Assembly: GCA_022559845.1 (NCBI GenBank)
Contig: JAHNEJ010001038.1
Coordinates: forward strand, 223,796-287,795
DNA from: Amorphophallus konjac
Taxonomy: Eukaryota; Streptophyta; Magnoliopsida; Alismatales; Araceae
Length of the DNA: 64,000 nt
Direction: 5' to 3'
The stretch's first letter is position 1; each line of letters begins with the position of its first letter. The notes below the pieces were generated by a model. That model was not told where the DNA came from. It was given only the letters and a program-made list of their open reading frames with translations, and searched no databases. Of the stretch, positions 24,374 to 34,797 are shown in pieces. The position numbers and the translations under genes were made by a program.

Positions 24374-27300
24374 TGTGGGGATGGGTCTATCTGTATTTAT
24401 TTTATGATTTTTTTATTTTATTTGACTTATTTATTTGTTTTGTTTATTAGGCGTGCCAGTCACGTGTGTGACAATTTCATTGTGCGCTCGATCTGACTTG
24501 GTCAGTCGATTATTAAGTCCGAGTCGGGACCAGAAGTCCGTCATACCATAAAGGCTATGACGTTAATTACGCCCTTCCAAGGAAGGACAACCCTTGATTA
24601 AATGCCAAAATAGGAGGCCTCGAGAGGCAATAATAAAAAAAGATATTCTTTTTTATGTGCGCAGTTTGAATTTGATACCAGAGCCAGGAAGGCGGGCAAG
24701 ATAATAGCATCGATTGTAGAAACAGATGATATCGCTAAATCGACGGCTCGAAAAATAATCAGACTCAGGGGAAAGGTGAAACAGAGGATATCAATCGCGG
24801 ACAGGATGAGCCGCGATCATGACGAGGTTTAAAGCATTGGTTAACATTTCGGCGGCACTTCCCCATGGTCTGGATCATGCCCAGAGGGGAAATAGGCTAT
24901 CACCCACGGAGTGCCGGGGTGAAAGCCGAAAGAAAGAGAGAGGTCGGGCCTCTCCACGTTACACATGTATGCCCTAAGGCAATGTTTGATTCTTCCCTCA
25001 CAGGAGCTGGTAGCACTCATGCATTGGCATGGCTCACCGGAGCTAAGGGGGAGGCGCGTCGTTGTGACTTCGACACGAATCGATGGAACATAAGGGAGTC
25101 TACCTCCTTTTAACTTTATCCTCGGGACACATATGGTGATCCACGAATATCTCTGTGTGGGTTAGCTCTGGGCATTTGGGCTCACAGGATGGCAACTTAG
25201 GCTCTCGGCATGACCACAGATGGGAGGCTAAGGCTCCCGGCGTGAGTGGCAAGAAGGTGGAGGTTCCCGGCGTGGCCGAAGGGAAAAGTCCAGGAAGCTC
25301 CCGGCGCCGACTTCCCGGCGCGCTAAAGATTCTCCAAGGGGGTTCTCGGCGTAGGCTAAAAGGGGGAAGAGGAGCTCTCGGCGTGAGGGTTCCCGGCGCG
25401 CTCAAGGCCGCGCCGGGAGCTGGTGGCGCCATTTGAGCGCGCCGGGAGCTGGTGGCGCCGAGAGGCAGGTGCCGAGAAGATGGGTGTTTGGGCACCGTGA
25501 GGAGCTCAGGATTTTACGGTACCCTGTTTTTAGGATTTTGAGGGTTTTCTGGGAATTATATGAAGTAGATTGGCTCTGGGGACTAGAGATGGGGTTTAAC
25601 TGGCTTTAGTTGTATATGCTTCAAAGGAGGCTGAGAGCTGAGAGGGATTGGAGGGGAAGAGCCTCACACAGAGGTCCTTTTCACCATTACCATGCGGAGT
25701 CCAGAGGACTGCTTCAGTATTATCTTTCATCGGCCTGGGAGGATTTCAGCAGCACCTCCCCCGTACCTAGCGTATGCCAGGGAGTGATAGACGATCACCC
25801 ACGGAGTGCCGGGATGAAAGCCAGAATAAGGGGGGTGTGGGACCCCTAGCCCGTGTATGTGATCACAACACCAACTTAATATCCCTTTGAGGCCATTGAA
25901 ACTTATGCAGTGGCAGAGTTTCTCTGGCTCGTAAGGTTATGTAGGGTAGTTATCCCCAATGATGTTTATCCCTTAGGTACATATGATGATCTGGGGTATC
26001 CTTCGACAGGATGCAAGGCTTGGTTGATCGGGCTTCAAAGGGCATTTGTGTGGTTCCTTGGCCTGTAGCAGGAAGGCTTTCATCCGGGGTTCAAGGAATA
26101 GAGGATTCACAGCGTAAAGAAAGGGTGGCAGGAAGCATAGTTCCCGGCGTAGGTTTCATTGGCCAAAGGGGGGAGCTCTCGGCGCAGGGGTTCTCGGCGC
26201 GGTAATGACCGCGCCGGGAACATTACCGCGCCGAGAACCCGGCGCCGGGAGGCCCCCGGGCCGGGAAGGCTGTATTGTAAGAGGCTTTGTCTGGCTTGCT
26301 AAAGGGGCTAAAGCAAGGGGGATCTCTCGGCGGAGTAGTTCTCGGCGGGGAAATGACCACGCTGGGAAGGGGCTAAAGGGTTTATGGCTTAGTTGCGATA
26401 CTCTGCTCGGGAGATTTCTGGGATTTCTGGCTCGGATTGAGGCAAGATCTGGGCTGCAGGAGGGGATTACATGAGGGTTAGCATCAGTCGAAGGGCAGAT
26501 CATCTATTATTGAATCCTCGTGGGACGTATGGCATTTCCTCTACTCACCTGCTGCTCAGACGGTCAAGAGATTGATGTCTCTGACCCCGAACGAGATGGG
26601 AGCTCGACAGACATCTATAATATCTAGGAAAATCGTGATCCGAGGGGAAGGAAGAGGGGGGACAGAGCCCAATAACCCATTGAACGAGGGTTGAGGTTCC
26701 GTCTTCATCCTTCACCAGAGAACAGGCTAGGGAGGGGGCGGTCGAAACATGAATCGAAAAGCTGTAGCATCTGGGCAAACCGATATTCAGAAGAACAACC
26801 GATGCAAGAAGGGGAGAAAGACAGCGGACATTCCAATCCATCGAATGCTCAAACGAGCCATGTTGATCCTTCATTTCATTGCATCATCCCAAACCTATAC
26901 AGATCGTAGAAGGTAAATGAAAGACAGAGATATGGAAATCGAGACCGGAATCCTCCGGCTACATTGATACATCGAGAAAGCCTCGCCAGATTACATCAGA
27001 AGAAAAAAAAAAAAGGAAAGCATGGGGGAGGGCGGAGCATTGACTCCTCTCCCTCCCCGGCTACCCACCTGAATCTCCCTTTCTTCTTCTTCTATCAGCT
27101 TCTTCTTTCTTTCCCTCTCGGTCTCTCTTCTGGCTTTTTTCTATCTGGTTTTCGTTTCTACTGTTTCTCCTCCTTCTCCTTCTCCGTCTTCTCCGTCTTC
27201 GAAGGGAAGGGGCTTTATAGTCGTCCCTTTTTTGCCTTCTCGGCAGGCACCTCATGGCGCACCTCAGCTGAGGGCTTCCCGGCGCGTAGGCTCCAGCCTC

Positions 27301-27973
27301 TTGGTGCAGCCATTGGGCTTTGACAAGGTGGCTCCCGGCGCCACTATTACAGGCCCATTTAGGTCTCTCTGACCAGGCCTTTCATAGGCCCCTCACGTAC
27401 ATCAGTACCCAAGAGGGTCCCCCGTTGGTAATATATTTTGTATTGAGATCATTAGTGGGGTTTTCATCAGTCCGCAAATAGGGGTTTAATTAGTATTGCC
27501 ATCTGAATGATGACAAAACCGGGCATCATTTTATCGATATCGGCACCTGAATGGTGACGAGATCGGACATCAGCTTTAGTCTGGGAAGACTTCAGCCGGG
27601 TGTATAATCTGTGGAGACGATTCTTCTTGTGTTCTGACTTTGCAAAAGCCTTTACAATCTTCATCTGCCGGTACCGGCTTCATCTTTATCTTACATCACA
27701 TCTGTCAATAAGCCGACATCTGACTTACCATGACATGTCATGTGTGGATTCTTGGATGAGGCAGTAACACAGTTCCTATTAAAGTGTGCTAGGAAGTCTC
27801 ATTAGTCAAGCGACTACTGCTTTGTTAGTGCTGCCATCTGAGTGACATCGGCACCGGACATCAGCTCGGCCGACAAAGGCTTCAGCCGGGTAAATGGTTG
27901 ACGAGCTTCATCATTGGTCTTTCACTGTGGGTATGATCTGCTTCCACCCTTGTTCATTTTCAAGGTGTCAACA
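24374..27973 (-). mobile_element. Solo LTR C (3,600 bp) inside the Cassandra 5' LTR
   Basis: Flanked by the perfect TSD GCAGG (24,369-24,373 and 27,974-27,978). The + strand begins TGTGGGGATGG and ends GGTGTCAACA. Its left part matches the 11,931 copy and the reverse complement of A's right part, so all three are one family and C is inverted relative to A. On the - strand, CTATAAAGCC (about 27,207-27,216) is a TATA-like site. There is no coding region or second LTR. It carries an array of CTCGGCGCG/CGCCGGGAGC motifs at 25,195-26,360. Confidence 0.92.
25195..26360 (-). repeat. TCCCGGCGCG/CGCGCCGGGA dyad array in LTR C
   Basis: At least fifteen copies of (C)TCCCGGCGCGC, its shortened forms (CTCGGCG, TCCCGGCGTG) and its inverse CGCGCCGGGAGCT. 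Strong dyads lie near 25,393-25,470 and 26,186-26,252, where direct and inverse copies alternate. Spacers vary in sequence and length. It shares the GGCGCG core with the arrays in LTR A, but the flanking bases differ (TCC here, TTAATCC there). Confidence 0.8.
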
Positions 27974-28242
27974 GCAGGCCAAAGCAGACAATACGTCGAT
28001 GGTATAGAGTACGGGACATGACAGAATGGTATCAGAGCTATATCCCAGTCGAAAGTGTGGGAACTAAGTGCTGTACAGGGCAAAGTGCTACGCTATGGGA
28101 GCAACCTCTTGAACCCGCAATGGGACAAAGTGCTACATAGTGGGAGCCACCTCTTGAGCCTGTAGGGGCCACCTCTAGAATCCTACCTGCCTGGGGGTTT
28201 GATTGCGTGCTATTTGTCATGTCCCGTATAAGAGGGGTAAAT

Positions 28243-28486
28243 TGTAACACCCTCAAATATAGCTAAGTTGTACTCTATATCATCGAGGCGACTTTTGAAG
28301 TATCGACTCAGTTCTTGTAAAGAACTCTAAAGTTAAGCGTGCTTAATGGGGAGTAGTACTGGGATGGGTGATCTGCATGAGAAGTCTCTCATTCTAGAGC
28401 CGATCACTGTTAGAAATGGATAAAACTGTGAGGCCGGCAGGCCAAAGCGGACAATACCTCGATGGTATAGAGTACGGGATGTGACA
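28243..28486 (+). repeat. Cassandra 3' LTR
   Basis: Intact 244-bp copy with the 5S-like block at 28,321-28,387. The C-box part has decayed (GGGTGATCTGCATGAG against GGGTGACCTGCCCGAG in the 5' copy) while the A box and intermediate element are kept. The two LTRs differ at roughly 8 per cent of positions, mainly transitions. Confidence 0.92.
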
Positions 28487-30965
28487 TTTGGTGTCCCAGT
28501 AAGTTCTTGCTTCTGCGCTCCTGCGTGCGAATGGATTGTGTTCGCCCTGGGTTTGGTTTGATATGAGAAGGTTCCGCGGTGAGTTTCGGGACCCGAGGAT
28601 GAGCGTTGACGATTGTCGATTATGGCTCAGGTTACGGCTCTTGGCGTGGTGTGTTGCAGCTCGAAGAATTGCAGTGGTGGTGCACCGAGAGATGCTGTGA
28701 TCGTGGTCCGACGTGACACTCGTCGAGTGTGTTAGAGGCGCTGACCTGATGAAAGCAATACTTTTCTTGGTGTTGTTCCCAGCGTGTGTAAGGTTCGAGG
28801 TCAGGTCGAGCGTGGAGATTTTTTCGTTGGTCAGAGGTATGTCGGTTTCTCCTTTGGTTGGAGAGATTGTGTTTGGCCAAGGTTCGTCGTATTGCATCGT
28901 GTGTTCGGATTGGTTGGCCTCTGTGTGCCATGAAGTCCATGCGAGACGTGATCCGTGTTTTGGCAAGGTGGTTGCCTGCCAGAGTTGTGCCCAATTCCCT
29001 TGGTGTGTAAGGGTGTTGGCACTATTCTGGAAGGACGAGTGCTAGTTGGGCAGTGTTTGAGAGAATTCTTGGCTGGTGTTGGAACTTTTCGATGCGTGGC
29101 AGTTCGGAGTCTGCAGAGTTGCAGAGGATTGCCGGATTTGGGAGTGAATCTGTGCTTGGGGTTCAAGGTAATGGAGCTTTCCTCACCATGTCTTTTGAAG
29201 TTAGCCAGCCGAGTTGTGGATTGTCGGGATGGCGAGTCCCGAGTTGCCGTGTTGGCTGTGTGTGTGGATCAGAGTGCGTAGCGGAAGCCTGGTGGGCCCT
29301 TAACCCACAGGTTCAGGATCGTAGCGTTGGATGCTACCGGCGGATTCCTGAGGTTGTGTTGAGCATTGGAGGATTGGTTCCTCTATGTGAGACGTGTTAT
29401 TGTCGTGCCGTTGCTCGAGATATCGTGGTTCTTGGCACTGGCAGGATGGAGTGTTGGGGAAAAATGTTGGCAAGTGTGCCACATGAGTACCCTGTTCTCG
29501 TGATGGAAGCCGTGTCAGGCATCGGTGTTAGACCCGGATGGGGTTGTTGAGGATGTCGCCTGACGGAGGTCAAGGATGTGTTGGTCAGAGTCGGTGGCTT
29601 GGTGCCCGACTTGTATTGGAGGTTGTGTCCTCAGATGAGATCGTGTTTTGAGGAAGTGATCTCTGGTAGATTATGGGTTCCTGTTGGTATCTGCGAGTGA
29701 CTGGTAAGGCTAGTCTCGTAGTCGACCATGGTAAGATGTGTATTGCTTGGGGACCCGTGTGCATTGGTCGTGGCGTTGGCGACCAGGTTGCTGTGAGATT
29801 GGGTGGCACTTTCCTCCCCTAGAGACTTGTGCCATGAATTCTTATGGTGGTGTCCCGTGGCTCTGTGGTGAGAGCGGAATCGGGATTGGCAGGTGTCCGC
29901 TTGGATTATTTGAGACAGGACGAAAGAGTGACGCCTGTGGGCGGAGGCCTTTTCGTGAGATTGGCGTCGGAATGGTGGTCCTTGATGGGACGTTGGCGTT
30001 GGAGTGGTTATCCCTGGTCTGGTGACCAGCATGGGAGGGTTCCCCTGTAAGTCTGAGTCAAGTGGGGTGATGACCGAAGACTCCTGAGTCTTGTCGTGGT
30101 TTCGTCGTGCTCCCCTGAGAGGGTAGATTTGGTGCGATGATTGAGATTGGACGTGGTGTTTGAGAGGAGTGCGGCTCGAGATGTGGTATCGGTCTGTGTG
30201 TGAGTCATCAGATGACCTATTATGAGATGGATCGTGCCTGTTGGGCCGGTGGAGGTTTCCCGTTGACGAATGTCTGGTGACCAGTGGATGGCCTTTTCAC
30301 AGACAGAAGATGCTGTTGGTTGTGCATCGTGAACGGTGAGAGCCGTGTATCGGCGAGGCCTTTTGTGGTCGTTTCCGTGACGTGCTTTCCGTATGGGATC
30401 TGGGCTTTGTCAAAGTTTGTCTTCTGGAAGAGTTGGCCCAATGATATATCTGGCTTTCAGCTTGCTAGGTGTTAGGTGATCCTTGGCGCTGAGCCGATGA
30501 TCTGGTTGTGGTCTGTTGAGATGGCTGTGTGAGCTGATGGAGGCTCTGTATTGGTTGTTCCCTTGAGAAGGGTGTGCCACCTGTCAGCTAGTTGTGAAGC
30601 CGACGTGTGATTTGTCTACCGACCATAGGATGGATCGGTAGCTATTTTCTCGTAACGAGGACTGTGTCTCCTCGGTGGGCGAGATGGTGGCAGCGGTGCC
30701 ATAATTGGTCTTCGCTGTGACTGAGGTGATGCCGGACTATGACCATTGGTGTGTGCCTGCTCTGATGTCTGGTGCGCGGCATGCTGAGCGAGGCGTTCTT
30801 CGTGATTGTAGTCTGCCTGTGTCCCTCAGGATCCGTGTTTTTGAAAGAATCGAGGTTTTCTATGCTGGGGCTCTGACGACGTTGTCAGTTGGTTAAGGCT
30901 TTCTTCCCCTGTGTTCCCGCGTTGTCCTAAATTTCGAGGACAAAAATTCTTTAAGGGGGGAGGGC

Positions 30966-33900
30966 TGTAATGCCTTAGGTGTTTCGGATGTTTCTCGGAT
31001 CAGGATCCGTGGGTTTCGGATCGTCTTTCCGCGGATTGTGGATTGCGTTCGATTAAGTTTCAGACTATTTATACTGGATTGTCGGACCCATTGGTAGGGT
31101 GCCTATGAATTTCCTTGCGTCCGTGGCGTTGTGAGGAGCACGCTAGTATTTTTATGGAATTTTCAGAGCGCCTGTGTGGGTCCCGGGTCGCGTTTTCAGT
31201 TTTACGCATGTTTTTCGTCAGTCGGACTTTCGGAACCCCTGTAGGGTGAACCGTTGCATTCTCCGACACCGGGGTGTTACCACTGCGTTGTGCATTTTCT
31301 GAGGATAGTGTGGGGTATTTTTCCTATTTTTTGGTATTTTTCAGAATTTTTGGATTTTCCTATAAATAAACCCTTTCACACCTCTCTCTCCCCACTCTCT
31401 CTTTCTCACTCTCTCTCATCTCTTTCTCCCCCCCTCTCCCCGGGCGGCCGACGGTGGCAGAGGAGGGTGAGGCGGCATTTGCGGGAGGTGAGGAACGAGG
31501 AATGGGTCGAGGATTGGGGGCCGGTGGCGCGTTGAAGCTCGGTGGTGCATTTGTGGAACGGCGAGGGTTTAAATGGCGTTTCTTCGCGGATAGGCGTCCT
31601 CGGGGCACGGAATCTTCGGTGGAGGTAGGGAGATGGACCCCCAACTCGCGTACTTCATTTTCCATGAGTTTGGTAGACCGTTGCGAGCTGGGCGTGGGTT
31701 TATTGCCATTTTGGGGAAAAACCATATTTTTGGGGAGTGAGCCGGATCTAGCGTTTTAACGCGTTGTTTTGTGGTTTGATGGCGTCATTGGATGCCTTGG
31801 GGCTTGGGGAAGGGTTTCCCCTTTGTTTCCCCTTCACCCGGGGGTGAATGGGGGGTGGAATGGCTTTTTGGGATGTTTCCCGCCGTTCTCAGTTTTTCGG
31901 CTTAAACGCGGTCTTACAGAAACCGCTTATAAGGTGAGACGGTCCCAAGGGTGACCGCTTATCGTCCGTTTCATCATGTTTTGGGGTAGCGGCCTTGCGA
32001 TAGACCGCTCTGCCTGTCTGGGCGGTCTAAGGCAGACCATTTTTATGGTTGGGCGGTCTCGGACTGACCACCACTTGCCCCTTTGTGTCGGTAGGTTAAA
32101 CGGTCGCACGATAGACCGCTTGGAGCGTTAAGTGGTATGGCGTGGATCGCCTGGCTCATGGAGTGGCCAGGGCACGACCGTTTTATGTTTTGGGCTCAAT
32201 TTAGGCCAGGAGGGGTAGCGGCCATGCGACTGACCGCTGGGTGACTCCAAGCGGTCATGCAATGGACCACCACTCTCCTGGGCGGTCTAAGCGTGACCAC
32301 CTGGGTCTTGGTAGCGTTTGGGGCTAAGCGGTCCTGGCTGGACCGCTAAGCTAGGCTAAGCGGTCCCAGCTAGACCGCCAAGTCTGTGACGGTCCAGGGA
32401 GGACCGCCACTTGGTTTTTGTGCCTGCTGAACCCGTTTAGTGTTGTGTTGGTCTCCGGTCGACCTGATTGTGACCTAGTGGTCGACCTTCGGCCTCGTGA
32501 GTGTCCCGGACACCCCGTGAGTTCCGTGTCCGTGTTTCTGGGGTCTCTGGAGATACCGTGTTACCTCTATTAGCATGCCCATAGGTATGGTGGGTCCGAA
32601 TGACCCCATGTGTTCCGGGCTTTCGTATTACGCACGATCGAGTCACCGTGTATCGGTGTGAGTGCGGTGGGGTTCCCCCGCATGTCGTGGGCTTCTGCGG
32701 AAGATGATTCTCGATTGGGCCATGTGTGTGGCCTTGGATTGCGAGTCCAGTCATCCAGCTTGGGGCTGGAGGTTTCCCACTTTTCCCAGGGATGGGGAAT
32801 CGGCGTGGCAGCTTGTGAGCTACTTTGGGAATCATGTTTCTGTGCTTTCCGCGTGGGCCATGTGTATGGCCTTGGACTGTGAGTCCAGTCACCCAGCCTG
32901 GGACTGGAGGTCTCTTGAGTTCCCTTTTTGGGGGATGGTCTCGGCGGCTCGTGAGCTACCTCGGTATTCATGCTACCGAGGTTTAAGGCCTAGGGATTAG
33001 GCTAGATTAACGACATTGTGATGTTGCATGCAATGGTCTTGACCTCGAGTCTGGTGACTCAAGGACCGTTGGTTTTAGCGAGTCTAGAGGACTGTCCAGA
33101 GTCCAGTGGCTCGTCGCCACTTGGTTCTTCTCAACTTTCATGTAGGGTGCGTGCACGTTTCTCAGAGTTTCTCCTCGGAGAGTGGTCACACCAGTGACTC
33201 CCCGCTAGTCGTAGCCTTTCGACACGCGAGTGGTCCCACCAGGGAGTGGTGGCGAGGCTACCCCGAGAGGCGGTTTTTAGGTTGGTTACTGTCGGGCCCC
33301 ACGTCTTGACGCCAGAGTCCGGCTGAGGGGAAAACCAGTCTGAGGGCGAGACCTAGGACGCATGGTCTGTGTGTGCACACGTGGTTGGGGGCAGTTGGAC
33401 GCGTGCTAACGAGCACGACCCCGACTAGTCACTTGTTCTGTGGTTACTTGTACGGTGTCCCCGTTCCATCAGGGGTTGAGGGGGACACCTGAGGGGCGGT
33501 TGAAGTCGTCAGTGGACGCATTCGGCCTTGCTTCTAGTGGGCAGGTACTCTTGTCACGCTAGACGTGACTCTTGTTTCCGAGTTCCGTTTCTCGTCTGCG
33601 AGACATAGTTTCTGGACCGTTCCAACGTGCTTTCCGAGGTGGTGGCCAGGGGTGCTCGGTAGGGATTGCTGAGGCTTCGCCATGCCAGTGTGGGACTGTG
33701 CAGTCCCGGTTGGTCGTGCATGTGTAGGTAGACTTCTGCGGCAGGGTTGCCGTGAGTGTTTCCACGGTAGGTCTGGTGTTAGAGTGGTCCGGTTCCTGAT
33801 TGTGAGATCATGATTTCTCTTTCTGCTTGACCGGTGCAGTAGGAGTAGCTGTAGTGCCGAATTTTTGACTGACCACCGCTTCGCTGTTCCTGCTGTAGTT

Positions 33901-34307
33901 GTAGCTGTTTTCCTTTCCGTTACCGCCGTTGTTCTCGGTTGGGGTTCCGCGGGACCCCTACTGAGCCAGTGACAGGAGGCTCACCCCTACTTTTCAGGTG
34001 CGACGGTTCTTCCTCGAGGTTCGAGGGTGCTGTTCGGAGGTTCTTTGTTGTCAGCTTGCCGGGCCGAGTGTTCACTTAGCATGTGGTACATTTTACTACT
34101 TTAGACTGTACTTTCTATTGGATTGGACTCTGTTGTAGTAGTTGTTTATTTATTTTTATTAATTGTTGAATTGTCCTGGTCTATTTCTTATTTCTTTGTA
34201 CCTCCATACTCCTTTTAGCCCTTCCGAGCCCTCCCGAATCGTGGGCGGCGGGCCAGGATTCGATTAGTAGCGGGCTCCTCCCGGTATCCAGATCTTGGGT
34301 CGTTACA
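30966..34307 (+). repeat. 3' LTR of LARD B
   Basis: Co-linear with the 5' LTR throughout, with the same termini, TATA box (TATAAATAAA at 31,361-31,370) and dyad array (about 31,905-32,412). It ends GGGTCGTTACA at the right TSD AGTAG. Confidence 0.92.
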
Positions 34308-34475
34308 AGTAGTGCTAGTCCTCTTTACATCAGGGTAGACTATGGATATTTATCTTTCACATTATGAATAGTTTGTGGATTGGTGATCATGTATGGACTT
34401 ATATGTATTTGGACAATGGGCATGTATTTTTGGATTATGAATGGTTGAGCTGTTATTTACATTTCATGTAATTAT

Positions 34476-34480
<5 letters not shown>

Positions 34481-34522
<42 letters not shown>
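34481..34522. repeat. (CT)n microsatellite in E 5' LTR
   Basis: About 21 CT units close to the end of E's 5' LTR. The corresponding part of the 3' LTR is missing, so its age cannot be compared. Confidence 0.9.
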
Positions 34523-34526
<4 letters not shown>

Positions 34527-34643
34527 GTCTCATGCGAATATATATATATGTGCTTCCGCGATGCGTACGACGTAATGTTTTGAGGTTTGTTGGAAAAAAA
34601 ATTTGCCCATAAGTTGGGAATCGGATCTCGAGGCGTTACAAAG

Positions 34644-34657
34644 TGGTATCAAGCACG
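34644..34657 (+). other. Primer-binding site of E
   Basis: TGGTATCAAGCACG begins three bases after the LTR end (TTACA, 34,640). It resembles the usual initiator-tRNA-Met complement TGGTATCAGAGC but deviates after the first eight bases, probably from decay. Confidence 0.75.
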
Positions 34658-34797
34658 AGAGACAAATCATAATTACAACCATTCCAATTGTCCAAGTAGT
34701 AGAAGAAGAGATAGGCAAGAGTGAAAAAAGGTTGAGTATATTTAGAACCCATTTAAAACAAACCCTCACACTTAATAATTATTATCTTCTTAGGGCT

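Larger units (their letters stand above)
24175..28486 (+). mobile_element. Cassandra-type TRIM with 5S rRNA-like LTRs
   Basis: Two 244-bp LTRs start TGTAACACCCT and end ATGACA or GTGACA. The 5' LTR is split (24,175-24,373 plus 27,979-28,023) and the 3' LTR is intact (28,243-28,486). A primer-binding site TGGTATCAGAGC lies at 28,027-28,038, and a purine tract AAGAGGGG lies just before the 3' LTR. The interior is only about 219 bp and non-coding. The flanks TGTGG (24,170-24,174) and TTTGG (28,487-28,491) form a TSD with one mismatch. Each LTR contains a block resembling the 3' half of plant 5S rRNA, the hallmark of Cassandra elements. Confidence 0.93.
23557..30965 (+). other. Internal region of LARD B (non-coding)
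   Basis: It is GT-rich on the + strand, with numerous short open frames, none matching gag, protease, RT, RNase H or integrase. After removing the Cassandra insertion (24,175-28,491) about 3.1 kb remain: 23,557-24,174 and 28,492-30,965. The open frames of 100-165 residues between 28.6 and 30.1 kb occur on both strands without motifs and look like chance. The region presumably holds the packaging signal used in trans, which is inference from the LARD class. Confidence 0.75.
20211..34307 (+). mobile_element. LARD-type retrotransposon B, non-coding, nested in E
   Basis: Flanked by the perfect TSD AGTAG (20,206-20,210 and 34,308-34,312). LTRs are 3,346 bp (20,211-23,556) and 3,342 bp (30,966-34,307), both starting TGTAATGCC and ending GGGTCGTTACA. 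A tRNA-Met type primer site TGGTATCAGAGC lies at 23,559-23,570. A polypurine tract (TTTAAGGGGGGAGGG, about 30,950-30,964) precedes the 3' LTR, just after a GAGGACAAAAATTCTT-type string typical of plant chromoviruses. Excluding the nested Cassandra, the internal region is about 3.1 kb and shows no gag or pol domain in any frame. Long LTRs with a short non-coding interior are the LARD architecture, so mobilisation would depend on an autonomous relative. The first 200 bp of the two LTRs differ by roughly 8 per cent, mostly transitions. Confidence 0.9.
14730..34640 (+). repeat. 5' LTR of E, in three pieces
   Basis: The LTR is the sum of 14,730-16,947, 20,148-20,210 and 34,313-34,640, about 2,609 bp, ending TTACA. 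The pieces are co-linear with the uninterrupted 3' copy at 42,701-45,120: that copy reads straight through both insertion points (CCCTTGTGACATAC near 44,951 and GAGGAGTAGTGCTAG near 45,010). A TATA-like CTATATAAGG lies near 15,662. A CT microsatellite (34,481-34,522) lies in the third piece. Confidence 0.9.

Noticed and set aside
28394..30208. Several 100-190 residue ORFs in the interior of LARD B as possible gag or accessory proteins
   Set aside because: They occur on both strands, lack CCHC, protease, RT or integrase motifs and fit chance in GT-rich sequence.
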